Positions 36,082 to 44,451 of a stretch of 64,000 bases of DNA are shown here, piece by piece. Source of the stretch: Guptibacillus hwajinpoensis (GTDB taxonomy: Bacteria; Bacillota; Bacilli; Bacillales; Guptibacillaceae); the NCBI RefSeq assembly GCF_020524165.1, contig NZ_JAIVKU010000003.1, positions 266,135 to 330,134 on the forward strand. The letters are read 5' to 3'. The notes under the pieces were generated by a model. That model was not told the DNA's origin, searched no databases, and worked only from the letters and a program-made list of their open reading frames with translations. The stretch's first letter is position 1. Each line of letters opens with the position of its first letter. The position numbers and the translations under genes were made by a program.

Positions 36082-37122
36082 GTGAATAAATTACGAATGG
36101 GGATTATCGGGTCTGGCGGCATCGCTCAGTCCCGCCACATCCCAGCGTACCAACAACTCTCTGAACAAGTAGAGTTGTTTGGCGTTTATGATGTGGATAT
36201 CGAGAGAGCAAAGCAGGCATCGCTTATATTTAACATTCCAAATGTGTACCAGGATGTTCAAGAACTACTAAAAGATGTTGATGCTGTGACGATTTGCACT
36301 CCGAATAAATTTCATGCAGATCTTGCTGAACAGGCTTTGCTCGCTGGTGTTCACGTTCTTTGTGAGAAACCGATGGCGATGACAGTAGAAGAATGTGATC
36401 GCATGATCGCCGCTGAGAAAACCTCAGGAAAAATTTTATCGATTGCGTATCACTATCGCTTTATGAAGGAACCGCGTGCTGCACGTCAACTTATTCAAGA
36501 AAATGAAATCGGCGATCCAATGGTCGCAAGAGTACAAGCTCTTCGTCGCAGAAAAGTTCCTGGATGGGGTGTGTTTACGAATAAACAGCTTCAAGGCGGA
36601 GGAAGTTTAATAGACTACGGATGTCACTTCCTGGATTTAAGCATGTGGTTAATGGGAAACGCAAAACCAGTTGAAGTGAGCGGAACAACGTATAATCGTC
36701 TCAGTAAAACGCCGGCGCAGGTAAATCAGTGGGGAACATTTGATCATGAAACATTTAACGTTGATGATCATGTAACTGCCTACATTCGATTTGATAACAA
36801 TATTTCCATGCTTTTTGAGACGTCTTGGTCAGCGAACATTGCGGAGGATAAGGAATCTGTGAGTATTTCTGGCAGCGGCGGCGGACTTGATGTTTTTCCA
36901 TTTCAGTTAAACAAAGCACAACACGGCATGCTTCTAAACACAAGCAGTCAATGGACACCGGGAGAGGAAGATCCGGGATTACCTCAAGCAGCAAACTTTG
37001 TTAATAGCTGTCTTGGACTTGAACAACCAGTTGTAAAATCAGAAGAGGCAAGACGCGTTTCTCAGGTAATTGAAGCCATCTATGAAAGTTGTTCTACTGG
37101 TCGAAGCATTCGACTTGATTAA
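36082..37122 (+). CDS. Gfo/Idh/MocA-family oxidoreductase (second copy)
   Basis: A 346-residue paralogue of the preceding gene, beginning GTG only 4 nt after its stop. The Rossmann motif is GIIGSGGIAQSRH and the EKP motif again stands at 95-97; GGSLIDYGCHFLDLSMWLMG is in the C-terminal domain. The two copies differ widely, so they probably act on different intermediates rather than being a recent duplication. One could oxidise the substrate and the other reduce a later intermediate and recycle the cofactor (inference). Confidence 0.88.
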   Translation: MNKLRMGIIGSGGIAQSRHIPAYQQLSEQVELFGVYDVDIERAKQASLIFNIPNVYQDVQELLKDVDAVTICTPNKFHADLAEQALLAGVHVLCEKPMAMTVEECDRMIAAEKTSGKILSIAYHYRFMKEPRAARQLIQENEIGDPMVARVQALRRRKVPGWGVFTNKQLQGGGSLIDYGCHFLDLSMWLMGNAKPVEVSGTTYNRLSKTPAQVNQWGTFDHETFNVDDHVTAYIRFDNNISMLFETSWSANIAEDKESVSISGSGGGLDVFPFQLNKAQHGMLLNTSSQWTPGEEDPGLPQAANFVNSCLGLEQPVVKSEEARRVSQVIEAIYESCSTGRSIRLD

Positions 37123-37142
37123 AACTTAAGAGGAGTGATCCT

Positions 37143-38111
37143 ATGAAACTAGGTGTATTTACTGTTCTATTCTCAGATAAATCATTTGAAGAAATGCTCG
37201 ATCATGCGAAAGCGTCTGGACTAAAAGCGGTTGAAATTGGCACGGGCGGCTATCCAGGTGATGCGCATTGCAACCTAGATGAACTGTTAGAAAGCGAAGA
37301 AAAGCGCTCAGAATATCTTGATAAAGTTCATTCAAGAGGGCTGGAAATTAGTGCGTTTAGCTGTCACGGAAATCCTCTTTCACCTGATAAGAAATTTGCA
37401 GAGGAATGCCATGATACATTTGTTAAGACAGTTAAATTGGCATCAGCGATGAACGTTCCTGTCGTGAATACCTTTTCAGGCACACCAGGAGATAGTGAAG
37501 ATGCCAAAAATCCAAACTGGCCTGTAACGCCATGGCCAGCTGAATACTCAGATGTTCTAAAGTGGCAATGGGAAGAAAAACTTGTTCCTTACTGGAAAGA
37601 GTGGGGCCAATTCGCAAAAGATCATAATGTGAAAATTGGTCTTGAGCTTCATGGCGGTTTTCTTGTCCACACGCCTTACACGATGCTGAAGCTTCGTGAA
37701 TTAACGTGTGATGCTGTAGGAGCGAACCTTGATCCAAGTCACATGTGGTGGCAGGGAATTGATCCTGTCGCAGCCATTAAAATTCTTGGAAAAGAGAATG
37801 CAATTCACCATTTCCATGCGAAAGATACGTATATCGATCAAGATAATGTGAACATGCATGGCCTAACGGATATGCAGCCGTATGGCGAAGTGAAAACGCG
37901 CGCCTGGACGTTCCGTTCTGTCGGCTGCGGACACAGCAATCAAGAGTGGTCTCATATGATGAGTGCACTTCGTACATATGGCTATGACCACGTTGTTAGC
38001 ATTGAACATGAAGATCCACTTATGTCGATAAACGAAGGCTTCCAAACAGCGGTGAAAAACCTTCAGTCAGTCTTAATTGTCGAACAGCCAACTGAGATGT
38101 GGTGGGCTTAA
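37143..38111 (+). CDS. TIM-barrel sugar phosphate isomerase/epimerase family protein (second copy)
   Basis: A 322-residue xylose-isomerase-like TIM barrel, larger than the copy at 28656. Metal-site candidates are in LELHGG, NLDPSHMWWQG, HHFHAKDT and VSIEHEDP. NTFSGTPGDSEDAKNPNWPVTPWP is an extended loop found in dehydratase or epimerase members. GGAGTG precedes the ATG. It ends the operon at a strong terminator. Members near ThuB-like genes act on 3-keto-glycosides; substrate unknown here. Confidence 0.87.
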   Translation: MKLGVFTVLFSDKSFEEMLDHAKASGLKAVEIGTGGYPGDAHCNLDELLESEEKRSEYLDKVHSRGLEISAFSCHGNPLSPDKKFAEECHDTFVKTVKLASAMNVPVVNTFSGTPGDSEDAKNPNWPVTPWPAEYSDVLKWQWEEKLVPYWKEWGQFAKDHNVKIGLELHGGFLVHTPYTMLKLRELTCDAVGANLDPSHMWWQGIDPVAAIKILGKENAIHHFHAKDTYIDQDNVNMHGLTDMQPYGEVKTRAWTFRSVGCGHSNQEWSHMMSALRTYGYDHVVSIEHEDPLMSINEGFQTAVKNLQSVLIVEQPTEMWWA

Positions 38112-38122
38112 GGTCTATACAC

Positions 38123-38158
38123 AAAGAACCCCCGATGCTTGTCCATCGGGGTTTCTTT
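38123..38158 (+). terminator. terminator of the sugar operon
   Basis: An arm containing CCCCGATG pairs with CATCGGGG around CTTGTC, with flanking A and T runs. It lies between the operon and the converging SDR gene. Confidence 0.9.
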
Positions 38159-38165
38159 CATTCTA

Positions 38166-38987
38166 TTATTCCGTTTCCTTTTTCCACTGCTCATCGATAA
38201 GCATTTTACCTGGCCACGTATACGCCATAATGCCGCCATCAGCTGTAATATCTTCACCTGTTACATAGGAGCTATCATCAGATGCTAAGAAAAGAGCAAC
38301 CTTCGCCATTTCATCAGGTCGTCCAAGTCTGCCAAGCGGAGTAACCCACTTGTTCGCATCTCTAAATTTCTGGCCCATTTCTTCTTCTTTTGTGCCGGCA
38401 AGTTCATCGATTAAAGGTGTTTCTATCGTACCAGGGGAGAGTGAGTTAACGCGAATTCCCTGTCTTGCATAGTCAATCGCCATGGCTTTCGTAAAGTTAG
38501 TAATTCCACCTTTAGCCGCATTGTAGCCAGAGCGATCAAGATCAGCTGCTCGGCCTGACATCGAAGACGTATTAATAATTGAACCGCCGTTATCCATCAT
38601 TAATGGAAGTAAATATTTGCTTGTTAAGAATGTACCGCGCAGATCAACAGAAATAATGCGGTCAAACAATTCAACTGGATATTCGTGTACTTTACCGCCT
38701 TCCTGATCAACTCCTGCGTTATTAAAGAGTACATCGATCGTGCCATATTCTTCTTTCACTTTGTTAGCGAAGCTAGTCACGCTATCCTCACTTGAAACAT
38801 CGACATGGAATGTCTTAACGTTCGCACCGTCGCTTTTCAGCTTATCAGCTGTTTTGTTCATCTCTTCCGTATTCACATCCGCACATAGTACGGTTGCCCC
38901 TTCTTTTGCGAAAAGCTCAACTGTTGCTTGTCCAATACCAGTTGCAGCCCCTGTGATAACAGCTGTTTTATTTTTTAGTCTATTCAT
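38166..38987 (-). CDS. short-chain dehydrogenase/reductase
   Basis: A 273-residue classical SDR with the cofactor motif TGAATGIG, NNAG, the catalytic Ser in INTSSMSG and YNAAK. The sequence resembles glucose or other sugar-alcohol dehydrogenases, but the substrate cannot be read from it. An AGGAGG-type site precedes the ATG. It converges on the sugar operon and could act on a related compound; it does not share its promoter. Confidence 0.88.
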   Translation of the reverse strand: MNRLKNKTAVITGAATGIGQATVELFAKEGATVLCADVNTEEMNKTADKLKSDGANVKTFHVDVSSEDSVTSFANKVKEEYGTIDVLFNNAGVDQEGGKVHEYPVELFDRIISVDLRGTFLTSKYLLPLMMDNGGSIINTSSMSGRAADLDRSGYNAAKGGITNFTKAMAIDYARQGIRVNSLSPGTIETPLIDELAGTKEEEMGQKFRDANKWVTPLGRLGRPDEMAKVALFLASDDSSYVTGEDITADGGIMAYTWPGKMLIDEQWKKETE

Positions 38988-39176
38988 AAGTCATTCCTCC
39001 TGAACGTGTATTTTGAAGTCTACTTCGGGTTTACCCACATTAAGAAGAAAATAATCATTGGGAATGTGCCGGTTAGAAAAAAAATTTCATGGAAAAACAT
39101 GGTCCTGGTGTAAACTATTTGTCATATCTCATGATTTCTGACGGTGATAAAATGACTGTATAAGGAGGGGATTCTA

Positions 39177-39371
39177 TTGTTTACAGTAAAGATACATGAA
39201 GAGGCATCTGGAGATCTGGAGGCCGAAACGTTTGATGTTCGCTATCAGGCAAATGTAGCTTTTAAAGAAAAAACGCTCGCTTACTCGAATCAAACAGGCC
39301 GGTATGAAATTTCATTGAAAGAAGATTCAGGTGAAGAGATTTTATCAACAAAAGTAGGACTTGGTTGGTAG
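39177..39371 (+). CDS. small hypothetical protein (64 aa)
   Basis: A 64-residue acidic protein starting at TTG with AAGGAGGGG 6 nt upstream. The sequence (FTVKIHEEASGDL, AETFDVRYQANVAFKEKT) looks like a compact beta-rich fold. No known family is recognised. A strong terminator follows, so it is likely a monocistronic gene. Confidence 0.65.
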   Translation: MFTVKIHEEASGDLEAETFDVRYQANVAFKEKTLAYSNQTGRYEISLKEDSGEEILSTKVGLGW

Positions 39372-39386
39372 AAAAACATACATAGT

Positions 39387-39416
39387 AAAACCCCCGTACA
39401 TTTGTACGGGGGTTTT
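39387..39416 (+). terminator. terminator between two small converging genes
   Basis: AAAACCCCCGTAC pairs with GTACGGGGGTTTT around ATTT; it is symmetrical and can serve both strands. Confidence 0.9.
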
Positions 39417-39422
39417 AACTTC

Positions 39423-39551
39423 CTAATGAGAAGAATGGAAGAGGTTTTTCTTCACCGTTTTCCAGTTCGGTTTTGGTGTTTCTTTTAAACTGTTATAAAG
39501 AGAATAACCAAGACCTGCGACCATAACAATGATAAAAAGAATTTGATCCAT
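39423..39551 (-). CDS. small single-pass membrane protein (42 aa)
   Basis: A 42-residue frame on the minus strand begins MDQILFIIVMVAGLGYSLY, a single membrane helix, followed by a basic hydrophilic tail (KPNWKTVKKNLFHSS). AAAGGA lies about 9 nt upstream of the ATG. It lies immediately downstream of yumC on the same strand and may share its transcript. Function unknown. Confidence 0.6.
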   Translation of the reverse strand: MDQILFIIVMVAGLGYSLYNSLKETPKPNWKTVKKNLFHSSH

Positions 39552-39575
39552 GTGTATCCAATCCTTTCGTAGAAA

Positions 39576-40583
39576 TTACTTTTTCTTATCGAAGAGGCTT
39601 GTGCTGTGAAGCGGCTGAACCTTTGCATCAGGATCCATATAGGATTTGGCATTGTTTACAGCTGTCGGCGCTTCACCGAATCCAGAGGCAATGAGCTTCA
39701 CTTTTCCATCGTATGTAGCAACATCACCTGCAGCGTAAATACCAGGAATATTTGTTTCCATCTTGGAATTAACCACGATCGAATTCTTTTCAATCTCAAG
39801 ACCCCATTCTTTAATTGGCCCAAGAGAAGAAATGAAACCATAATTCACAATCACTGCGTCTACGTCTTTTGTGATCGTTTCTTCTCCTTTAACCTGCTCG
39901 AGAACGACTTGATTAATACGTTCTCCGTCTCCGATAAACTCGGTAATGTTATATGGCGTTTGAACATTAACAGAAGAGTTCATAAGCTGTTCTACACTAT
40001 GTTCATGCGCTCTGAATTTATCGCGGCGGTGAATTAACGTTACCTCTTCAGCAATTGGCTCAAGCATGTTTGCCCAATCAACTGCGGAATCTCCCCCACC
40101 AGCAATCAGAACCTTTTGACCAGCAAACGCTGTCAGGTCATTAACAAAATAGTGAAGGTTTTTTCCTTCATAAAGGTCAGCACCTTCAACTTTAAGACGA
40201 CGTGGTTGAAATGCGCCAACACCTGCAGTAATAATAACCGCACGCGTATAGTGCTCATCACCTGTATTTGAACGAAGATAAAGTGTGCCATCTTCTTGTG
40301 TTGAAACTTCTTCAACAGACTGTTCCAAAACAACATCTGGATTAAACTGATTGGCCTGTTCAACTAGATTGTCCACAAGATCTTGTGCGAGTACTTTTGG
40401 AAAACCAGCCACATCATAAATATATTTTTCAGGATAGAGTGCAGAGAGCTGTCCTCCAAGCTGAGGCATACTTTCAATTATTTTGACCTTAAGCTGGCGC
40501 ATACCGCCGTAGAATGCGGTAAATAAGCCAACAGGACCTCCACCAATAATCGTTATATCATAAAGTTCTTGTTTGTCTGTCAT
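39576..40583 (-). CDS. yumC: ferredoxin/flavodoxin--NADP+ reductase YumC
   Basis: A thioredoxin-reductase-like ferredoxin-NADP+ reductase of 335 residues. It has the FAD motif [10 protein letters not shown], the NADPH motif [12 protein letters not shown] and the second FAD motif [24 protein letters not shown]. It lacks the CxxC redox pair of true thioredoxin reductases, which identifies the YumC type. It supplies reduced ferredoxin or flavodoxin. Divergent from yumB. Confidence 0.93.
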   Translation of the reverse strand: MTDKQELYDITIIGGGPVGLFTAFYGGMRQLKVKIIESMPQLGGQLSALYPEKYIYDVAGFPKVLAQDLVDNLVEQANQFNPDVVLEQSVEEVSTQEDGTLYLRSNTGDEHYTRAVIITAGVGAFQPRRLKVEGADLYEGKNLHYFVNDLTAFAGQKVLIAGGGDSAVDWANMLEPIAEEVTLIHRRDKFRAHEHSVEQLMNSSVNVQTPYNITEFIGDGERINQVVLEQVKGEETITKDVDAVIVNYGFISSLGPIKEWGLEIEKNSIVVNSKMETNIPGIYAAGDVATYDGKVKLIASGFGEAPTAVNNAKSYMDPDAKVQPLHSTSLFDKKK

Positions 40584-40953
40584 AGTCAGTCCCCCTATAA
40601 TTTATTCACTGTGCTTTCATTATTATAATCATTATGAAAACGGAACTAAACCCCTAAGGTGAAAACACCTCTAGAACTTTTATTATAAAGGTTGAAAAAG
40701 GAAATAAAAAAGAATATGATTAGAATGGAGCGTCAGATTTGAAAATTTTATGACAAAGTGCGTGCTGGACCCACATTTTTTTCGGTCTAGAACGTGAAAT
40801 ACTTAACAATCTTTCTTGATCATTTGAAGGATTGTTTCTATTGAACCAAGAAATCCCTATAATCAGCGTTTATTGACGTTTCACGATAGGACGAAGCAGG
40901 GAAATCACTAATATGTCCTAAAAAAATACCGATAAAAGGTGGATGTGATTCAA

Positions 40954-42156
40954 GTGAGTAGGCCAAAAATTGCAATTTTAGGTGCAGGGTACGGTGGAAT
41001 TATGACAGCAGCTCGTCTCCAAAAAGAGATGGGAACAAATGAAGTGGAAGTAACGCTTGTGAATAAGCATGACTATCACTATCAAACAACATGGCTACAT
41101 GAGCCAGCTGCAGGCACAATGCATCATGACAAAACCCGTATTATGATTAAAGACGTTATTGATCTAAACAAGATTAAATTTATTAAAGACACGGTGGTAG
41201 AAGTTAAGCCGGATGAAAAACGCGTGATTCTTTCAAATGGTGAACTTGAGTACGATTACCTTGTGTTAGCACTTGGTTTCGAGCCAGCTACGTTTGGGAT
41301 TAAAGGTCTAAAAGAGAATGCCTTCAGTATTCGTAGCGTAAACTCCGTTCGCAAAATTCGCGAGCATATTGAATATCAATTTGCGAGCTACAACAATGAA
41401 TCAGACCGTCGTGATGATCTACTAACCATTATCGTTGGTGGTGCTGGATTTACTGGAATTGAATTTGTAGGTGAACTAGCTGAGCGTGTACCTGAACTTT
41501 GTAAAGAGTTCGATATTCCACGTGATCGCGTTAAAATCATTAATGTGGAAGCGTCTCCAACAGTTCTTCCAGGCTTCGATGAAGAGCTTGTAGAATATGG
41601 CATGAACCTTCTTGAGCGCAAAGGCGTAGAGTTCCGTACGAGCACGATGATTAAAGAAGTGACAGAAGACGGTGTGATCCTCGGTGAGAATGAAGAAGTG
41701 AAAGCTGCTACAGTTGTTTGGACTGGTGGCGTTCAAGGAAATTCAATTGTTGCCAATTCCGGTTTCGAAACAAACCGTGGTCGCGTACCTGTTCGTAAAG
41801 ATCAACGGACACCGGATTACGACAATGTTTTCGTTGTAGGAGACTGTGCGCTTCTGATTAACGAAGAAATTGATCGTCCGTTTCCTCCAACGGCTCAAGT
41901 TGCCATTCAAGCTGCTGGAGCTGTTTCTAAGAACTTATTAAACCTTGTACGTGGTAAAGAGCTTGAAAGCTTTACACCGGACATCAAAGGGACAGTGGCT
42001 TCTCTTGGAAAAGGTGAAGCAATTGGGAAAGTTGGAAACAAGAAACTTTATGGTAGTACAGCATCTGCTATGAAAAAAGTGATTGATAATCGCTACCTGT
42101 TTATGCTTGGTGGGCCAGGGCTTGTCTGGAAAAAAGGAAAGCTTAAGTTATTTTAA
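40954..42156 (+). CDS. yumB: NDH-2-like NAD(P)/FAD oxidoreductase YumB
   Basis: A 400-residue type II NADH dehydrogenase-like flavoprotein: FAD motif [13 protein letters not shown] motif [15 protein letters not shown] ([12 protein letters not shown]), and [10 protein letters not shown]. The C-terminal region [19 protein letters not shown] resembles the membrane-surface anchor of NDH-2 enzymes. I chose the GTG at 40954 ([12 protein letters not shown]) to match homologues; a GTG at 40939 would add five residues. The upstream 350-nt region has a hairpin (AACAATC/GATTGTT) and TATAAT (40858-40863) but no full promoter. Confidence 0.88.
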   Translation: MSRPKIAILGAGYGGIMTAARLQKEMGTNEVEVTLVNKHDYHYQTTWLHEPAAGTMHHDKTRIMIKDVIDLNKIKFIKDTVVEVKPDEKRVILSNGELEYDYLVLALGFEPATFGIKGLKENAFSIRSVNSVRKIREHIEYQFASYNNESDRRDDLLTIIVGGAGFTGIEFVGELAERVPELCKEFDIPRDRVKIINVEASPTVLPGFDEELVEYGMNLLERKGVEFRTSTMIKEVTEDGVILGENEEVKAATVVWTGGVQGNSIVANSGFETNRGRVPVRKDQRTPDYDNVFVVGDCALLINEEIDRPFPPTAQVAIQAAGAVSKNLLNLVRGKELESFTPDIKGTVASLGKGEAIGKVGNKKLYGSTASAMKKVIDNRYLFMLGGPGLVWKKGKLKLF

Positions 42157-42172
42157 GATCATCAGATAAAGA

Positions 42173-42202
42173 GGGCAAAGACATGATGTCTTTGCCTTTT
42201 TT
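42173..42202 (+). terminator. terminator after yumB
   Basis: GGCAAAGACA and TGTCTTTGCC pair around TGA and are followed by six T. Confidence 0.92.
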
Positions 42203-42264
42203 GTACTTATAGTGAACTCTTCTTTGAATAAAGAGGTTAGTTCCTTTGATAGGAGAAAAACGGA

Positions 42265-42296
42265 GGCTGTCGTCCTAAAGGAATTGACGATCAGCC
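42265..42296 (+). terminator. leader hairpin upstream of the NUDIX gene
   Basis: GGCTGTCGTC pairs with GACGATCAGCC (10 pairs, one bulged T) and is followed by GCGCTTTTC. It resembles a weak terminator or attenuator 86 nt before the gene. Confidence 0.4.
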
Positions 42297-42382
42297 GCGC
42301 TTTTCTCATCTATTCAATCGAATAGGGGCTATGGTAAAGCTTATGAGCGTACAACTTTATTTATACCTGGGAGGATTTTGCG

Positions 42383-42859
42383 TTGAGTAATCGAGGAAAA
42401 GTGTGGCTTGCTGCTGCAGGCATTGTCGAGTATGAAAGAAAATATCTTGTTGTGATGAAAAAATATGGCGGCTTAAAAGGAAAGTGGTCTTTTCCGGCTG
42501 GGTTTGTTGATCCAGGCGAAACTGTCGATGAGGCAGCTGTAAGAGAAGTTTATGAAGAAACGGGTATTGAAGCCGAAGCGATTGGAATTGCTGGAATTCG
42601 TTCTGGAGTCATTAATAACGATATTAGTGATAATTTAGTTGTTTTTCATATGAAAAGAACAGGGGGCACCGAAATAACTGAAACGAAAGAAATAGCAACA
42701 TGTGAGTTTTTAACGAAAGAGGAGCTTCTTTCAGATCCACGCACTTCTACGATGATTCCCTCTTTCTTAAATGGGATGGATCAGTTTATGACAGAAATGA
42801 ATCCTGGTGATCAGTTTCAGTACACGTCTTACAAATTGATGTATCACACGCCTAAATAG
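42383..42859 (+). CDS. NUDIX hydrolase
   Basis: A 158-residue NUDIX protein. The box [27 protein letters not shown] sequence spans about residues 40-62, with the REVYEETG core that binds metal. Substrate specificity (ADP-ribose, nucleotide, dinucleotide) is not evident. It starts at TTG with GGGAGG upstream. A leader hairpin precedes it. Confidence 0.88.
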   Translation: MSNRGKVWLAAAGIVEYERKYLVVMKKYGGLKGKWSFPAGFVDPGETVDEAAVREVYEETGIEAEAIGIAGIRSGVINNDISDNLVVFHMKRTGGTEITETKEIATCEFLTKEELLSDPRTSTMIPSFLNGMDQFMTEMNPGDQFQYTSYKLMYHTPK

Positions 42860-42948
42860 TAAAAAATTCATTTCTTACGAGTATTGAAAGGGAAGAGAAG
42901 GAGAAAACTGCCTTCAAGCAATTTTTCTTTCATAACGGCAGAAATGAT

Positions 42949-42976
42949 TTGATAAATGACGGAATAATCTGATAAT
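42949..42976 (+). promoter_or_regulatory. candidate promoter of yuiA
   Basis: TTGATA (42949-42954) and GATAAT (42971-42976) are 16 nt apart, about 105 nt before the yuiA start. Confidence 0.4.
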
Positions 42977-43082
42977 AGTTAATGTATCCGCTTACACAGG
43001 CTGTCAGGCTAAAATATGGTGTTTTTCTTTTTCAACGTTTCTTGGTATATTATCAGAAAATTACAACAAAGGAGTGGTTGAT

Positions 43083-43223
43083 ATGAGAAGACAACAAAAT
43101 AAGGCCAAAGCAACTGACTGTCCTTATTGCCAGGGAAAGGGGTATTTTCAACTACTTCTTGGTGGATCGGAAACATGTGATAATTGTGGAGGCAGTGGAG
43201 CCAAACAAAATCCAACAAACTAA
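43083..43223 (+). CDS. yuiA: YuiA, small DnaJ-type zinc-finger protein (46 aa)
   Basis: A 46-residue protein with two CxxCxGxG repeats, DCPYCQGKGYF and TCDNCGGSGAK, the zinc-binding pattern of the DnaJ Cys-rich domain. AAAGGAG precedes the ATG. It is followed by yuiB and yuiC as in B. subtilis. No function is known; it is short enough to be missed. Confidence 0.85.
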   Translation: MRRQQNKAKATDCPYCQGKGYFQLLLGGSETCDNCGGSGAKQNPTN

Positions 43224-43245
43224 GCGCCTTGCGCTTAGTTTTTCT
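43218..43245 (+). terminator. terminator after yuiA
   Basis: AACTAAGCGC and GCGCTTAGTT form a 10-bp stem with a CTT loop, followed by T-rich sequence. Confidence 0.88.
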
Positions 43246-43264
43246 TTTTATTTCAGGGTACCTT

Positions 43265-43303
43265 CCAGCGCTTGTCGGACCTACTCGGGCGCTTACGCTT
43301 TTC
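43265..43303. repeat. fragment resembling the common Bacillus GCGCTT intergenic repeat
   Basis: The segment CCAGCGCTTGTCGG...GGGCGCTTACGCTTTTC looks like the 3' end of a repetitive intergenic sequence frequent in Bacillus genomes (CAGCGCTTGTCGG... GCGCTTGCGCTTTTC). Only this remnant occurs in the window. Identification is from memory of the pattern. Confidence 0.45.
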
Positions 43304-43377
43304 ATTGTTCACTCTCCGTTCATTGACTAAAAAGGGACAATCCAGTAAACTAACAATGATTACTCGGGGGTGAAACG

Positions 43378-43695
43378 ATGGCCATTCCACAGCTGATTAT
43401 TTCGATGCTGCTGTTTATTGTTCTTTTCTTTGGGATTGGATTTCTGCTTAACATGCTCCTTCGTTCAACTTGGATCATGGCAGTTGCGTATCCTGTAATC
43501 GTTATCATGATTATTGATAACGTCTCCTTTTTTCAATATTTCTCGTCACCCGGTTCTTCCTTTAAAGCACTAGGAGAAGATTTTCTCTCTCTTGGGAGCG
43601 CCGATGCGATTATCTTATCTGCTGGTCTGGTAGGAGCAGTATTCGCGGGTGTTGCAATTCGAATGCTTCGCGTTAGAGGATACCAAATGTTTTAA
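43378..43695 (+). CDS. yuiB: YuiB, small membrane protein
   Basis: A 105-residue membrane protein with three predicted helices (IISMLLFIVLFFGIGFLLNML, WIMAVAYPVIVIMII, and a C-terminal ADAIILSAGLVGAVFAG) and a basic tail. It matches yuiB between yuiA and yuiC. No biochemical role is established. GGGGG precedes the ATG; a terminator follows. Confidence 0.8.
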   Translation: MAIPQLIISMLLFIVLFFGIGFLLNMLLRSTWIMAVAYPVIVIMIIDNVSFFQYFSSPGSSFKALGEDFLSLGSADAIILSAGLVGAVFAGVAIRMLRVRGYQMF

Positions 43696-43727
43696 AAGCT
43701 TCGCCAGCTGATGGCAGAAGCTTTTTT
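43694..43727 (+). terminator. terminator after yuiB
   Basis: AAAAGCTTC and GAAGCTTTT, with an inner GCC/GGC, form a hairpin followed by seven T. Confidence 0.88.
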
Positions 43728-43808
43728 TATGTGTTTAAATCATCTCCTCCTAAATGAATAGCTTTTCCCTTCTCTGGAAATGAATAGACCATGAGAGGAG
43801 TGGAAGAT

Positions 43809-44408
43809 GTGCGAGTGATTCTGCTGATCGCAAAAGGGATCGTGTTTACGGGACTTTTTGCAGCAGCTTTGCTATCAACCTATTTATTACTATCTGGTTT
43901 ATCGGTCAATGATGTCACAAAGTGGCTTTTTCCTGAACAGACCGTACTGAGTGAAGAGGATCGATTGACGCTGGCGACGTCTCAGGATTGGTCTCAGTAT
44001 CCTGTTCACACCGTAACAGCCACTGGTTATACCGCGGGAGAAGAGTCAACGGGAAAAACACCTGACCACCCTGCCTATGGCATTACCTATTCGGGTGTAA
44101 AGGTAAAGCGCGATCTCTATTCCACGATTGCAGCTGATACGTCTGTTTTCCCGATTGGAAGTGTTCTTTTCATTCCTGAATACGGGTTTGGCGTGGTCGC
44201 GGATACAGGAAGTGCTATTATTGGAGATCGCATTGACCTTTATTACGATACCGTTCAAGATGTTTATACAGAGTGGGGAAAGAAAACACTGGATGTTTAC
44301 CTGATACAAAAAGGGGACGGCACGTTATCAGAAGAAACGCTTCAAACTTTGAATGAGGAAGAATCAATGCAGGTATTTAGGCAGGAGTTCATAAGCGAAA
44401 AAGAATAA
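43809..44408 (+). CDS. yuiC: 3D-domain protein YuiC
   Basis: A 199-residue protein with an N-terminal membrane anchor (residues 3-27) and a C-terminal 3D domain, a double-psi beta-barrel related to lytic transglycosylases: [28 protein letters not shown] with the conserved Asp residues in [15 protein letters not shown] and DRIDLYYD. YuiC of B. subtilis is a muralytic stationary-phase survival protein. The GTG at 43809 is chosen because AGAGGAG is 8 nt upstream; the ATG at 43791 lies before that site. Confidence 0.85.
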   Translation: MRVILLIAKGIVFTGLFAAALLSTYLLLSGLSVNDVTKWLFPEQTVLSEEDRLTLATSQDWSQYPVHTVTATGYTAGEESTGKTPDHPAYGITYSGVKVKRDLYSTIAADTSVFPIGSVLFIPEYGFGVVADTGSAIIGDRIDLYYDTVQDVYTEWGKKTLDVYLIQKGDGTLSEETLQTLNEEESMQVFRQEFISEKE

Positions 44409-44413
44409 GCAAT

Positions 44414-44451
44414 AACAAAAGGTCGGAGAACTGTTTCTCCGACCTTTTGTT
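44414..44451. terminator. bidirectional terminator between yuiC and the BtuF-like gene
   Basis: A 17-bp perfect stem (AACAAAAGGTCGGAGAA and complement) with a short loop separates two converging genes. Confidence 0.88.

Noticed and set aside
39119..39153. TTGTCA...TAAAAT as promoter of the 39177 gene
   Set aside because: The spacing of 23 nt is too long for a SigA promoter.
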